From DASSUW01 sp963730535 (lineage in GTDB: Bacteria; Actinomycetota; Thermoleophilia; Solirubrobacterales; Solirubrobacteraceae), in assembly GCA_963730535.1 (NCBI GenBank), contig CAVSRU010000018.1, positions 186,001 through 250,000 of the forward strand: a stretch of DNA of 64,000 nucleotides, read 5' to 3'. Shown here piece after piece: positions 1-11,149 of this stretch. Positions within the stretch are counted from its first letter, which is position 1. Each line of letters begins with the position of its first letter. The notes below the pieces were generated by a model. It ran no database searches and was not told where the DNA came from. It saw only the letters and a list, made by a program, of their open reading frames with translations. The position numbers were made by a program, and so were the translations under genes.

Positions 1-2
1 CA

Positions 3-1700
3 GCGCCCACCGCCCAGGCGGGCCACGAACAGAGCCAGTTCGAGAAGGAGCCGACCGCGGTCGGCAGCGGCGGCGCGGCCGCCACCGTCGACGCGCTCGC
101 CACCAAGGCGGCGATCGACACGATGCGGCGGGGTGGCAACGCGGTCGACGCGACGGTCGCCGCCGCGGGCGTGCTCGGGGTCACCGAGCCGTTCTCGGCC
201 GGAATCGGCGGCGGCGGGTTCATGGTCATCCGCACGCCGCACGGCAAGGTCACGACGATCGACGGCCGCGAGAAGGCGCCGGCCGCGATGCGACCAGGCA
301 CGTTCATCGACGCCGGCCTCCTGGGCGCGCTCAACAACGCGCGCTTCACCGGCCTGTCGGCCGGCGTGCCCGGCACCGTCGAGCAGTGGGACCAGGCGCT
401 CGACCGCTACGGGACGAAGTCGCTGCGCAAGCTCCTCCGGCCGGCGATCGACGTCGCCCGCGAGGGCTTCGTCGTCGACCAGACGTTCTTCGACCAGACG
501 CAGGGCGTGGTCGACTTCTTCGACGACATCCCGTCCACGGCGGCGATCTACCTCGATCCCGACGGCACGCCGCGCGACGTCGGCACCACGCTGCGCAACC
601 CCGACCTGGCGCGCGCGTACGAGCGCATCGCCCGCTACGGGCCGCGCGCGTTCTACCGCGGGCGGATCGCGCGTGCCATCGCCGAGGCAGTGCAGCACCC
701 GCCGAAGGGACCGAACGCCAACCACGCCTGGCAGCCCGGCCTGATGACCGAGGACGACCTGCGCGACTACACGGCGCCGTTCCGCAGGCCGACCCGGATC
801 GACTACAAGGGGCTCGACGTCTGGAGCATGGGCCCGCCGTCGAGCGGCGGGTCGACCGTCGGCGAGGCGCTGAACATCCTCGAGGGCTACCGGCCGCTCG
901 GCGCCGACCGCACACAGGCGCTGCACCGCTACCTCGAGGCCTCGCGCTACGCGTTCGCGGACCGCAACGCCTACTTGGCCGACCCCGACTACTACGACGT
1001 GCCGCTGCGCTGCCTGCTGTCCGACGCGTTCGCTGCGGAGCGGCGGGCTCTGATCACCGAAACGGCGGCCACGAGCCCTGTCGCGCCTGGCGACTGCCCG
1101 ACGCGCGGCCACGTGGCCGTGGCCGGCGAAGGCCCGTCGACAACGCACCTGACGGTGGCCGACTCGCGCGGGTTCGTCGTCTCGTACACGTTCACGATCG
1201 AGTCAACCGGCGGCAACGGCATCGTCGTCCCGGGATGGGGCTTCCTGCTCAACAACGAGCTGACCGACTTCAACTACGACTCGACGACGCACCCGAACCG
1301 CGTGGACGGCGGCAAGCGGCCGCGCAGCTCGATGGCGCCGACCATCATCACCCGCGACGGCCGGCCCGTGCTGGCCGCGGGCTCGCCGGGCGGGTCGATG
1401 ATCATCACGACGGTCCTCCAGGTGCTGCTCGAGCGGCTCGAGCTCGGGAAGTCGCTGCCGGAGGCGATCGCCGCGCCGCGCGCGTCGCAGCGCAACACGG
1501 CCATGACCGATCCCCGAGCCGGGCTTCATGGCGCCGGAGACACCGGGCTGATCGCAGGCCACGGGGCCACGTGTTCGGCGCCCCGGTCGGAGATCGGTGC
1601 CGCCACCGGGATCGAGTTCCTACGCGGCGATCGCATGCTCGCCGCCGCGGAGCCAGTCCGGCGCGGCGGGGGCAGCGCCGCCGTGGTCAGGAACCGCTGA
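3..1700 (+). CDS. ggt: Gamma-glutamyltransferase, 5' end outside window
   Basis: Gamma-glutamyltransferases are secreted N-terminal-nucleophile hydrolases that cleave and transfer the gamma-glutamyl group of glutathione. The frame is open from base 3, so the true start lies before the window. Visible family motifs are GGNAVDA, GIGGGGFM, the autoprocessing/nucleophile site TTHLTV (first Thr at 1140-1142), LLNNELTDF and the C-terminal EIGAATGIEF and RRGGGSAAVV. Between about 1512 and 1590 the family sequence is scrambled: an EPGFMAPETPG-like segment reads in frame +1 and a GHVFGAPVE-like segment in frame +2 before the original frame resumes, as if three single bases had been inserted. The 3' end overlaps the convergent HAD gene by 14 bases. 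Confidence 0.9.
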   Translation, partial: APTAQAGHEQSQFEKEPTAVGSGGAAATVDALATKAAIDTMRRGGNAVDATVAAAGVLGVTEPFSAGIGGGGFMVIRTPHGKVTTIDGREKAPAAMRPGTFIDAGLLGALNNARFTGLSAGVPGTVEQWDQALDRYGTKSLRKLLRPAIDVAREGFVVDQTFFDQTQGVVDFFDDIPSTAAIYLDPDGTPRDVGTTLRNPDLARAYERIARYGPRAFYRGRIARAIAEAVQHPPKGPNANHAWQPGLMTEDDLRDYTAPFRRPTRIDYKGLDVWSMGPPSSGGSTVGEALNILEGYRPLGADRTQALHRYLEASRYAFADRNAYLADPDYYDVPLRCLLSDAFAAERRALITETAATSPVAPGDCPTRGHVAVAGEGPSTTHLTVADSRGFVVSYTFTIESTGGNGIVVPGWGFLLNNELTDFNYDSTTHPNRVDGGKRPRSSMAPTIITRDGRPVLAAGSPGGSMIITTVLQVLLERLELGKSLPEAIAAPRASQRNTAMTDPRAGLHGAGDTGLIAGHGATCSAPRSEIGAATGIEFLRGDRMLAAAEPVRRGGGSAAVVRNR

Positions 1701-2379
1701 GGTAGTCCTCGAGCACCGGCAGGAGGGCGCGGGCGTCGTCGACCACGGCGTCCGCGTCCGCCAGCGCCTCGATCGCGAACGGGCCGGTGGCGACCGCGGC
1801 GACCCGCACGCGGTCGGCGCGGGCGCACGCGATGTCGCGCGGGGTGTCGCCGATCACCACGGTCCGCTGGCGGAGCCAGCCGCCGGCGCGGGCGCGGGCG
1901 ATCGGCGGCAGGTGGGCGCGCGAGGCATGGTCGGATCCGAAGCCGCCCTGCCCCGGCTCGAAGTAGTCGCCGATCCCGGCGCGGGCCAGCTTGAGCCGCG
2001 CCACCGGCTCGAGGTTGCCGGTCACCAGCGAGAGCCGGAAGTCGGCCTCACGGCCCGCCAGCTCGCCCAGCAGGTCGACGACCCCGGGTGCCACGCGCTC
2101 GGAGAGGTCGGGCGGACACAGCTCCGCGAACGCCTCGACGGCGGCGGCCTGCACCTCGCCCCAGCGCGCGTCGAAGTCCCCATCGGTCACGCCCGCGGCG
2201 GCGAGCAGGTCGCGCACGATCGCCCCGTCGGTGCGCCCCGCCGCCTCGACGCCCTCGCCGTCCGGCAACGTCACGCCGTGCACGTGCTCAGCCGCCGCGC
2301 GCAGCGCGAGCGCGTGCTCCACCGAGGCGCGCTGGAGCAGCGTGCCGTCGATGTCGAAGAGGAGCAGGAGCCCGCTCAG
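1687..2379 (-). CDS. HAD-superfamily phosphatase
   Basis: This is a haloacid-dehalogenase fold hydrolase of about 230 residues, probably a phosphoglycolate-phosphatase-like enzyme; the substrate cannot be read from sequence. Motif I is FDIDGT near the N-terminus, motif II is SLVTGN, and motif III/IV is VVIGDTPRDI. A helical cap lies between motifs I and II, as in class C1 HADs. No ATG, GTG or TTG is suitably placed. The frame can start at a CTG that overlaps the TGA of the upstream peptidase gene (CTGA) or at a second CTG a few codons later, so the start is uncertain. It is the last gene of a minus-strand run with the M42 peptidase and aconitase. Confidence 0.82.
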   Translation of the reverse strand: MSGLLLLFDIDGTLLQRASVEHALALRAAAEHVHGVTLPDGEGVEAAGRTDGAIVRDLLAAAGVTDGDFDARWGEVQAAAVEAFAELCPPDLSERVAPGVVDLLGELAGREADFRLSLVTGNLEPVARLKLARAGIGDYFEPGQGGFGSDHASRAHLPPIARARAGGWLRQRTVVIGDTPRDIACARADRVRVAAVATGPFAIEALADADAVVDDARALLPVLEDYLSGS

Positions 2380-3432
2380 CGCTTCAGGTCCAGGCCGGGC
2401 TCGAGGCGCCGGGCGAAGGCGGCGATCAGCTTGGCGGCGTTCTCGACGTCGTCGAGCTGGACCATCTCCACCGGCGAGTGCATGTAGCGGAGCGGGATCG
2501 ACACCACGGCCGACGGAATGCCGGCGCGCGAGACGTGGAACGCATCGGCGTCGGTTCCGGTGGCGCGGGCGGAGGCGGCCACCGTGAACGGGATGCCCTC
2601 GGCCTCGCCGGCGCCGTGCAGCAGCTCGAACACCGTCGGGTCCAGCGTGGAGCCGCGCTGGAGCACCGGGCCGGAGCCGAACGGGTGCTTGCCGAGCTCC
2701 TTCTCGTCGGTGCCCGGGGCGTCGGTGGCGAACGTCACGTCGACCACGACGGCGATGGCGGGCCGCAGCGAGTACGCGGTCGTGTGGGCGCCGCCGAAGG
2801 TGATCTCCTCCTGGGCGACGGCCACCGCCGCCACGTCGCCGGGCGCGCCGCCGGCCTCGGCCACGAGCCGCGCCGCCTCGAGCGCGACGAAGCAGCCCAG
2901 GCGGTTGTCCATCGAGCGCGAGAGCACGCGGCCGTTGGGCAGCTCGACGGGCTCGCCGGCGATCACCGCGACGTCGCCGATCCGCACGCGGGAGCGCGCG
3001 TCGTCGCCGTCCTTGGCGCCGATGTCGATGTGCAGGTTCTTGAGCTCCGGCGCCTTCTTGCGCTCCTCGTCCTTGAGCAGGTGGATCGGCTTCTTGCCCA
3101 CGGCGCCCGGCACACGACCGTCGCGCGTGATGACCTCGACGCGCTGGCCGACGAGGATCACGGGGTCCCAGCCGCCGACGCCGGTGAACCACAGGAAGCC
3201 CTCGTCGTCGATGTGGTGGACGATCAGGCCGATCTCGTCGATGTGCCCGACGACGGCCACGAACGGCCCGTCGCCGGTGCCCGCCACCCGCGCGACCGTC
3301 GAGCCGACGGTGTCGTGGGCGATCTCGGCGAACGCGCCGGCCGCCTCACGGAACACCGCGGCCGCGGGCTGCTCGTAGCCCGACGGGCCCGGGAGCGGTC
3401 AGGAGCTTGCGAAGCGTGTCTGGCAGCGGCAT
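2376..3432 (-). CDS. M42-family aminopeptidase, single-base frameshift near 5' end
   Basis: M42 glutamyl-aminopeptidase/endoglucanase-like enzymes are cytoplasmic dinuclear-metal aminopeptidases. Metal and catalytic signatures are in order: VGHIDEIGLIV (His, Asp), MDNRLGCFVALE (bridging Asp), AQEEITFGGA (Glu-Glu), DVTFATDAP (Asp) and RYMHSPVEMV (His). The uninterrupted frame starts at 3356, but the typical N-terminus MPLPDTLRKLLTAPGP is encoded from an ATG at 3430-3432 in another frame. Removing one base from the GGG run at 3385-3387 joins it in frame to SGYEQPAAAVFRE, which restores the family hallmark APGPSGYE. The total of 1057 nt equals 352 codons plus one base. It is either a sequencing insertion or a very recent frameshift. 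Confidence 0.87.
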
Positions 3433-3445
3433 GAAGCCGCGCAGC

Positions 3446-6244
<2,799 letters not shown>

Positions 6245-6254
6245 AGCCCTGAGA

Positions 6255-6752
6255 CTACCCCGGCAGGCTCAGCGACCCCTGTCCGTAGTCGACCCGCTCG
6301 GCGTCTCCGTCCTTGGCGTGCCAGGCGACGGTGAGCGGCACCTCCTCGCCGGGCGCCAGCAGGGCGATCCGGCCCGTGCGCTGGAGCTCGCTGTCCGGCA
6401 CCTGCTCGGGCCCCCGGCCGGCCCACAGCGCCTTGCCGAACGCCTGGAGGAAGACCGGCGTCGACGCCACGGCCTCGCCGTCGCCGTCGAGCAGCCGCAC
6501 GTCGGCGAGGTCGACCCGGATCGCGTGGAGCCCGTCGTTGCGCAGCGTGGCGGTGAGGACCCGGTCCCCGGGGAGCGTCGGGTGCGTGAAGACGTCGGCG
6601 TCCCCGGACCACTCCAGCGGCCCCGTGCGATCCCCGCCGCCGAACGCGATGAGGGCGATCACCAGCGCCGCGAGCACGGAGCCGGTGAGGAGCAGCGCCG
6701 CTGTGCGGCGGCTGAGGACGGGCGGAGCGATCCGCGTGGAGAGGGTGGTCAT
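6255..6752 (-). CDS. Small membrane-anchored protein of unknown function
   Basis: The 165-residue product has one hydrophobic segment at about residues 16-37 (LLLTGSVLAALVIALIAF), preceded by a short basic N-terminus, so the remaining ~125 residues are probably extracytoplasmic. The soluble part contains beta-rich sequence (VLTATLRNDGLHAIRVDLADVRLLDGD style) resembling an immunoglobulin-like or DUF4352-like sandwich, but no family can be named with confidence. An ATG at 6752 is used; a TTG four codons earlier is an alternative. It sits between a metallophosphoesterase gene and acnA on the same strand with short gaps, so it is likely co-transcribed with them. Confidence 0.7.
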   Translation of the reverse strand: MTTLSTRIAPPVLSRRTAALLLTGSVLAALVIALIAFGGGDRTGPLEWSGDADVFTHPTLPGDRVLTATLRNDGLHAIRVDLADVRLLDGDGEAVASTPVFLQAFGKALWAGRGPEQVPDSELQRTGRIALLAPGEEVPLTVAWHAKDGDAERVDYGQGSLSLPG

Positions 6753-6789
6753 TGCGAATTGCAACGACCCGCGCTCGGAAAACCTGCGG

Positions 6790-7578
6790 TCAGTGCATTT
6801 CGGACGGCACGCGCGGCCGTCCGGTCATCTCGAAGACCCAGAAGTCCTCGCCCATGACCGGAACGGACACGTTGTAGACCGGCACCGCGCCGACCTGGCC
6901 CTCGAAGCTCCCGGCGTGCGCGTGCCCGTGGAGCACGAGATCCGGGGTGTGCTCGAGGATCGGAGCGGCCAGCCGGTCGGTGCCCAGGAACGTCCAGATG
7001 TCGCGCCGCTCGCCCTCGAGCGTCTGCGTCGTCGGGGCGTAGTGCAGCAGGCCGATGCGGAACGGGCACAGCGCGATCGCGCGCAGGCTCTCGTCGAACG
7101 CGGCGACCTCGGCGATTCCCTCGGCGTAGACCGCGCGGAGCAGCGGCTCGCCGAAGTCGGGGAGGTGCGAGCCCACGAAGCCGCCGACGAAACCCTTGGT
7201 CCCCGCCACGCCGACCTCGGCGCCGCACAGCTCGAGGATGTGGTGCGAGCGGTCGAGCACGACGATACCGGCCTGCTCGAGCACGGCCCGGACCTCGTCC
7301 TCGCGACCCGCGTGCCAGTCATGGTTGCCGAGCACGGCGAGCACGGGGGTACCGAGGTCGCGCGCCGCGTCGGCCAGGATCGCGGCCTGCTCGGGCTCGC
7401 CGTGCGTCGTGAGATCGCCGGCCAGCAGCACGAGGTCGACGCGGCCCCGCAGCCCGTCGAACGCCGCGCGGGCGCGCTCGGCGTCGTCCTCCCGGCCGTA
7501 GTGGACGTCGCCCGCCGCGGCGATGCGGATGCGACACTCGTTCGGCTCCGCGGGCTGTGTCGTGGAGCGGATCGGCAT
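6790..7578 (-). CDS. Calcineurin-like metallophosphoesterase
   Basis: The 262-residue protein has all five metallophosphoesterase signatures: AAGDVHYG (Asp, His), LAGDLTTHGEP (GDxx(G)), LAVLGNHDWH (GNHD), LHYAPTT (His) and LHGHAHAGSFEG (GHxH). These enzymes use two metal ions to hydrolyse phosphomono- or diesters; the physiological substrate is unknown. It is cytoplasmic, with no signal peptide. The start lies only 26 nt from the divergent nucleotidyltransferase gene, so promoters for the two directions must overlap coding sequence. Downstream genes on the same strand are the small membrane protein and aconitase. Confidence 0.9.
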   Translation of the reverse strand: MPIRSTTQPAEPNECRIRIAAAGDVHYGREDDAERARAAFDGLRGRVDLVLLAGDLTTHGEPEQAAILADAARDLGTPVLAVLGNHDWHAGREDEVRAVLEQAGIVVLDRSHHILELCGAEVGVAGTKGFVGGFVGSHLPDFGEPLLRAVYAEGIAEVAAFDESLRAIALCPFRIGLLHYAPTTQTLEGERRDIWTFLGTDRLAAPILEHTPDLVLHGHAHAGSFEGQVGAVPVYNVSVPVMGEDFWVFEMTGRPRVPSEMH

Positions 7579-7604
7579 TCCACCACGCGGGTACCCACCT
7601 CGTC

Positions 7605-8198
7605 ATGGCCTCAGACGACGAGCAGCCGTTCGCCGATATCGAGCACGCGCTCAAGCGCGCGAGCGCCGCGCTGCGAGACGCAGGCGTGCCGTTCCTGCTC
7701 GGCGGCAGCCTCGCCAGCTGGGCGCGCGGCGGGCCCGAGACGCGCCACGACCTCGACCTCATGATCCGCCCCGAGGACGTCGAGACGGCCCTCGAGGCCA
7801 TGGCGGAGTCCGGCATGCGCCCGGAGCGCCCGCCCGAGGACTGGCTCGTCAAGGCGTGGGACGGAGACACGCTGGTCGACCTGATCTATTGTCCCAAGGG
7901 TCTGCCCGTGAACGACGACCTGATCGCACGCGGCGAGGAACTCTCGGTGCTCGGCATGGAGATGCGCGTGATGGCACTCGAGGACGTGTTGGCGACGAAG
8001 CTCATGGCCCTCACCGAGCACTCGCTCCGCTATGAGGGGCTGCTGCAGATCGCTCGCGCGCTGCGCGAGCAGATCGACTGGCCGGCGGTGCGTGCCCGCA
8101 CGGATTCCTCGCCGTTCGCGCGAGCGTTCTTCACCCTCGCCGAGGGGCTGGATATCTTGCCCCCGGCACGGGGTTCCACCGCGACACAGGGAGGCTAG
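7605..8198 (+). CDS. Nucleotidyltransferase-fold protein
   Basis: The 197-residue product has the minimal nucleotidyltransferase core: the helix motif LLGGSLASWARGG followed by HDLDLMI (the DxD metal pair) and a third acidic segment VDLIYC. This arrangement matches MNT/AbiEii-like or DUF6036-type proteins that transfer nucleotides to proteins or RNA, or have lost activity. No antitoxin-like partner with HEPN features is visible next to it, so a toxin-antitoxin role is not supported. The start is the ATG at 7605. It is followed 9 nt later by the Vms1-like gene in the same direction. Confidence 0.8.
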   Translation: MASDDEQPFADIEHALKRASAALRDAGVPFLLGGSLASWARGGPETRHDLDLMIRPEDVETALEAMAESGMRPERPPEDWLVKAWDGDTLVDLIYCPKGLPVNDDLIARGEELSVLGMEMRVMALEDVLATKLMALTEHSLRYEGLLQIARALREQIDWPAVRARTDSSPFARAFFTLAEGLDILPPARGSTATQGG

Positions 8199-8207
8199 GC
8201 GCCAGCC

Positions 8208-9347
8208 ATGGCAGTCACCACCATCACCCGCAGCCGCCTCCGCAGCCTGGCCGAAGTGCATCCCCAGCGGGGCCGCGTGCTGTCCGTGTTCCTGAACCTC
8301 GATCCCTCCGAGTTCGCCACCCCGGCGGCCCGCTCGACCGCCGTCACGTCGGTGATGACCAAGGCCGCGCATCGCGTGGACGAGGCCGACGGGCTCGACC
8401 ACGACGAGCGGGAGGCGCTGCGACAGGACATCGAGCGCGTGCGCGAGACGCTCTCGTCGTCCGACATCGCGGGCAACGGCACGCGAGCGGTGGCCGTGTA
8501 CGCGTGCGGTGAGGTGGACCTGCTGGAGGTCGTGCGCCTTCCCCGGCCCGTCGACTTCGCCGTCGTGCTCGACCGCTCGCCGTACCTCGAGCCGCTGGTG
8601 GCCGACGCCCACGAGGAGCAGTGGGCCGTGCTGCTCGTCAACCGCCGCAACGCCCGTCTCTTCCTGGGCGACGGCGGCGGCTTCGACGAGACCGACCGGA
8701 TCGAGGACGACGTCCACTCCCAGCACGACCAGGGCGGGTGGTCGCAGTCCCGCTACCAGCGCGGGGTCGAGAAGGAGAAGGACGACCACCTCGTGCACGC
8801 CGCCGAGGTCGCCTTCAGCCGCTACAAGGATCCGGGCTTCGACTGCCTGCTGCTCGGCGCGCCCGACGAGCTCGTGAACGAGGTCAAGCAGAAGCTGCAC
8901 CCGTACCTGCGCGAGCGGACCGCCGGCCGCCTGCAGCTCGACGTCGAGAACTCCTCGCTCGACGACGTCCGGCGCGCCGCCGGCGCCGAGATGGAGGAGT
9001 GGCGGCGGCGCTCCGAGCGCGAAGCGCTCGACCGCCTCGCCGAGGGCGTGGGGCGGGGCGGCCGCGGCGCCGCGGGCCTGTCGGCCGTGCTCCAGGCGCT
9101 CAACGAGGCCCGCGTCGAGATCCTGCTGATCGGCGACGGCTTCCGCTCTCCCGGCGGCCGCGACCCCGAGACCGGAATGCTCCACCCCGGCGACCAGGGC
9201 CCGGACGGCCGTGCGCTCGAGCACTGCGAGAACATCGTCGAGCTCGCGGTCGAGAAGGCGATCGAGCAGTCGGCCAAGCTCATCAAGGTCCGCCACCACG
9301 ACGATCTCGGTCCGCTCGGCGGGATCGGCGCGGTGCTCCGGTACTGA
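8208..9347 (+). CDS. Vms1/Ankzf1-like, bacterial eRF1-family (baeRF) protein
   Basis: The 379-residue protein is similar in layout to bacterial eRF1-like proteins: an N-terminal region, a central domain with the AVLLVNRRNARLFLG strand and a glutamine-bearing loop GGWSQSRYQRGVEKE at about residues 181-195, and a C-terminal L7Ae-like domain ending in VRHHDDLGPLGGIGAVLRY. In Vms1/ANKZF1 the equivalent loop Gln hydrolyses peptidyl-tRNA on split ribosomes. Function in bacteria is largely unproven, so a ribosome-rescue or translation-release role is inference. It is the middle gene of three plus-strand genes with pcm 16 nt downstream. A GGAGG lies 14 nt before the ATG. Confidence 0.83.
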   Translation: MAVTTITRSRLRSLAEVHPQRGRVLSVFLNLDPSEFATPAARSTAVTSVMTKAAHRVDEADGLDHDEREALRQDIERVRETLSSSDIAGNGTRAVAVYACGEVDLLEVVRLPRPVDFAVVLDRSPYLEPLVADAHEEQWAVLLVNRRNARLFLGDGGGFDETDRIEDDVHSQHDQGGWSQSRYQRGVEKEKDDHLVHAAEVAFSRYKDPGFDCLLLGAPDELVNEVKQKLHPYLRERTAGRLQLDVENSSLDDVRRAAGAEMEEWRRRSEREALDRLAEGVGRGGRGAAGLSAVLQALNEARVEILLIGDGFRSPGGRDPETGMLHPGDQGPDGRALEHCENIVELAVEKAIEQSAKLIKVRHHDDLGPLGGIGAVLRY

Positions 9348-9363
9348 CGAGGCGCGGCCCCTG

Positions 9364-9981
9364 ATGGCGGCCCCGGAGCGGCTGATGCGGGAGCTTCGCC
9401 CGCACGTGGCCGACGAGCGGGTCCTCGCCGCCATCGCGGTGGTCCCGCGCGATCGCTTCGTGCCGCCCAACCTGCGAGAGGACGCATGGGAGAACATCCC
9501 GCTGCCGATCGGGGCCGGGCAGACGATCTCGCAGCCACTGGTCGTGGCGCGCATGTGCGAGCTGCTGGCGCTGCGCGGTGACGAGACGGTGCTCGACGTG
9601 GGCACCGGGTCCGGGTACCACGCGGCGCTGCTCGCCCGCCTGGCCGCCCACGTGTACTCGATCGAGGTGCACGAGAAGCTCTCCCGGATGGCGGCGGCGA
9701 ACCTCGCGGCGGCCGGGGTCGACAACGTGACGCTCGCGGTCGGTGACGGACGGGCGGGACTGCCGGAGCGCGCGCCCTTCGACGCCATCAACATCGCCGC
9801 CGCGGCCGGCGGTTCGATCCCGCCCGCGCTGGCCGACCAGCTCGCCGAGGGAGGCCGGCTCGTCGCTCCGGTCGCGAACGGCGAGCAGCGGCTGGTCGTC
9901 GCCCACCGCACGGCGGACGGCGTGACGCTCCGGCGGCTCGAGCGCGTGCGCTTCGTGCCGCTCGTCAGTCGACGCGGCTGA
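9364..9981 (+). CDS. pcm: Protein-L-isoaspartate O-methyltransferase
   Basis: Pcm methylates L-isoaspartyl residues with S-adenosylmethionine to begin repair of deamidated proteins in the cytoplasm. The 205-residue product has the family N-terminal segment VPRDRFVPPNLREDAW, the substrate loop LPIGAGQTISQP, the SAM-binding motif I VLDVGTGSGYHAALL and the acidic strand end YSIEVHEKL. It ends in the short strand FVPLVSRRG. The last 17 nt overlap the convergent nicotinate phosphoribosyltransferase gene. Confidence 0.95.
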   Translation: MAAPERLMRELRPHVADERVLAAIAVVPRDRFVPPNLREDAWENIPLPIGAGQTISQPLVVARMCELLALRGDETVLDVGTGSGYHAALLARLAAHVYSIEVHEKLSRMAAANLAAAGVDNVTLAVGDGRAGLPERAPFDAINIAAAAGGSIPPALADQLAEGGRLVAPVANGEQRLVVAHRTADGVTLRRLERVRFVPLVSRRG

Positions 9982-11059
9982 GGCGCGGATTGGGCCGCAG
10001 CTCGCGGCCGACCTTGCCGCCCGGCCGGCCCTCGTAGAGCACGACGTCGGCGGTGAAGTCGTTCGCTCCGCGGATCAGCGACGAGCCGACGCCGTACGCG
10101 TCGACCGGCACGCCCTCGGCCTCGAAGGCGCGGATGCGGTCGGCCGTGAAGCCTCCCGAGACGACGATCTTCACGTCGCGGAAGCCGTGGGCGTCGAGCT
10201 CGGTGCGCACGAGCTCCACGAGCTCGGCGTTGACGCCGGTCGGCGCGGCGTCGCCGTGGCGGCGCTGGAGGGCGAGGTCGGCGAGGCGGTCCGAGGTGTC
10301 GAGCCGGATGCCCCACAGGTCGTCCCCGAGCGCCTCGGCGACCTCGAGCGCGGTCTGCACGGAGTCGTTGGCGAAGTCGACGAGCACGGTCACGTTCATC
10401 TCGTGCGCGAAGCGCTCGGCGAACTTGCGCGCCGCCAGCACGGTGTCGCCCCCGTAGGCGGCAATCAGCCCGTGAGGGACCGTGCCCACCCCGCGGCCGC
10501 CCCACCACGACGCCTGCGCGTCGGTCGACACGCCGATCGCCCCCGCCACGTGCGCCGCCCAGCCGTCGCCGGTCTGCACCAGCCAGTGGTCGTGGCGCGC
10601 GGGGAAGTACAGGATCGGCTTGCCGGCCGCCGCCTCCACCACCTCGCTGACGTTGCGCATGATCAGCGTGCGCCGCGCCATGCAGCCGAGGTAGACGGTC
10701 TCCAGATGGGCGAACTGGGAGTAGTCGCCCTCGATCGTCATCACGGTCTCCCAGGGCTCGACGGCATCGCCCTCGTGTAGCGCGTACACCTCGAGGTCCT
10801 TGAAGGTGTTGACCCAGCGCCCGTCCGCGCCGCGGTAGCCCGAGCACTGCTTGACCACCGCGACCGCCTCGTCGACGCCGCCGAGGATCGACTCGTTGCG
10901 CTGGAAGACCTGGAGCAGCACGCGCGGGTGGTGCTCGTCCTCCTCGAGCAGCTGCTTCGCGTGGTTGAAGTAGGCGTCGGAGTAGTAGCCGCTGCGGATC
11001 TTCTCGACGGGGAGGCGGAAGACCGAGGGCGCGAGCCGCCGGCGCTCGGTGGTCGACAT
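9965..11059 (-). CDS. pncB: Nicotinate phosphoribosyltransferase
   Basis: The enzyme joins nicotinic acid and PRPP to give nicotinate mononucleotide in NAD salvage. The 364-residue product is the short actinobacterial/archaeal form, with YYSDAYFNHAKQLL near the N-terminus, EGDYSQFAHLET and MARRTLIMRN in the middle, and the barrel strands LWGIRLDTSD, VKIVVSGGFTADRI and YGVGSSLI that bind the phosphoribosyl group. The ATG at 11059 follows no obvious strong ribosome site. Divergent promoters for this gene and the HtaA-like gene would lie in the 90-nt gap 11060-11149. Confidence 0.92.
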   Translation of the reverse strand: MSTTERRRLAPSVFRLPVEKIRSGYYSDAYFNHAKQLLEEDEHHPRVLLQVFQRNESILGGVDEAVAVVKQCSGYRGADGRWVNTFKDLEVYALHEGDAVEPWETVMTIEGDYSQFAHLETVYLGCMARRTLIMRNVSEVVEAAAGKPILYFPARHDHWLVQTGDGWAAHVAGAIGVSTDAQASWWGGRGVGTVPHGLIAAYGGDTVLAARKFAERFAHEMNVTVLVDFANDSVQTALEVAEALGDDLWGIRLDTSDRLADLALQRRHGDAAPTGVNAELVELVRTELDAHGFRDVKIVVSGGFTADRIRAFEAEGVPVDAYGVGSSLIRGANDFTADVVLYEGRPGGKVGRELRPNPRLSRVD

Positions 11060-11149
11060 GCACCGCAGTATCGCGCCAAGTTCGTGACCACCGACGCGCC
11101 TAGCTCCGGATGGCAGGTGAGCAGACCCCCTACACCGGAGGATCGACCA

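Noticed and set aside
7605..8198. Nucleotidyltransferase as half of a toxin-antitoxin pair
   Set aside because: No HEPN or small antitoxin gene is adjacent; neighbours are a phosphoesterase and a translation-related gene.
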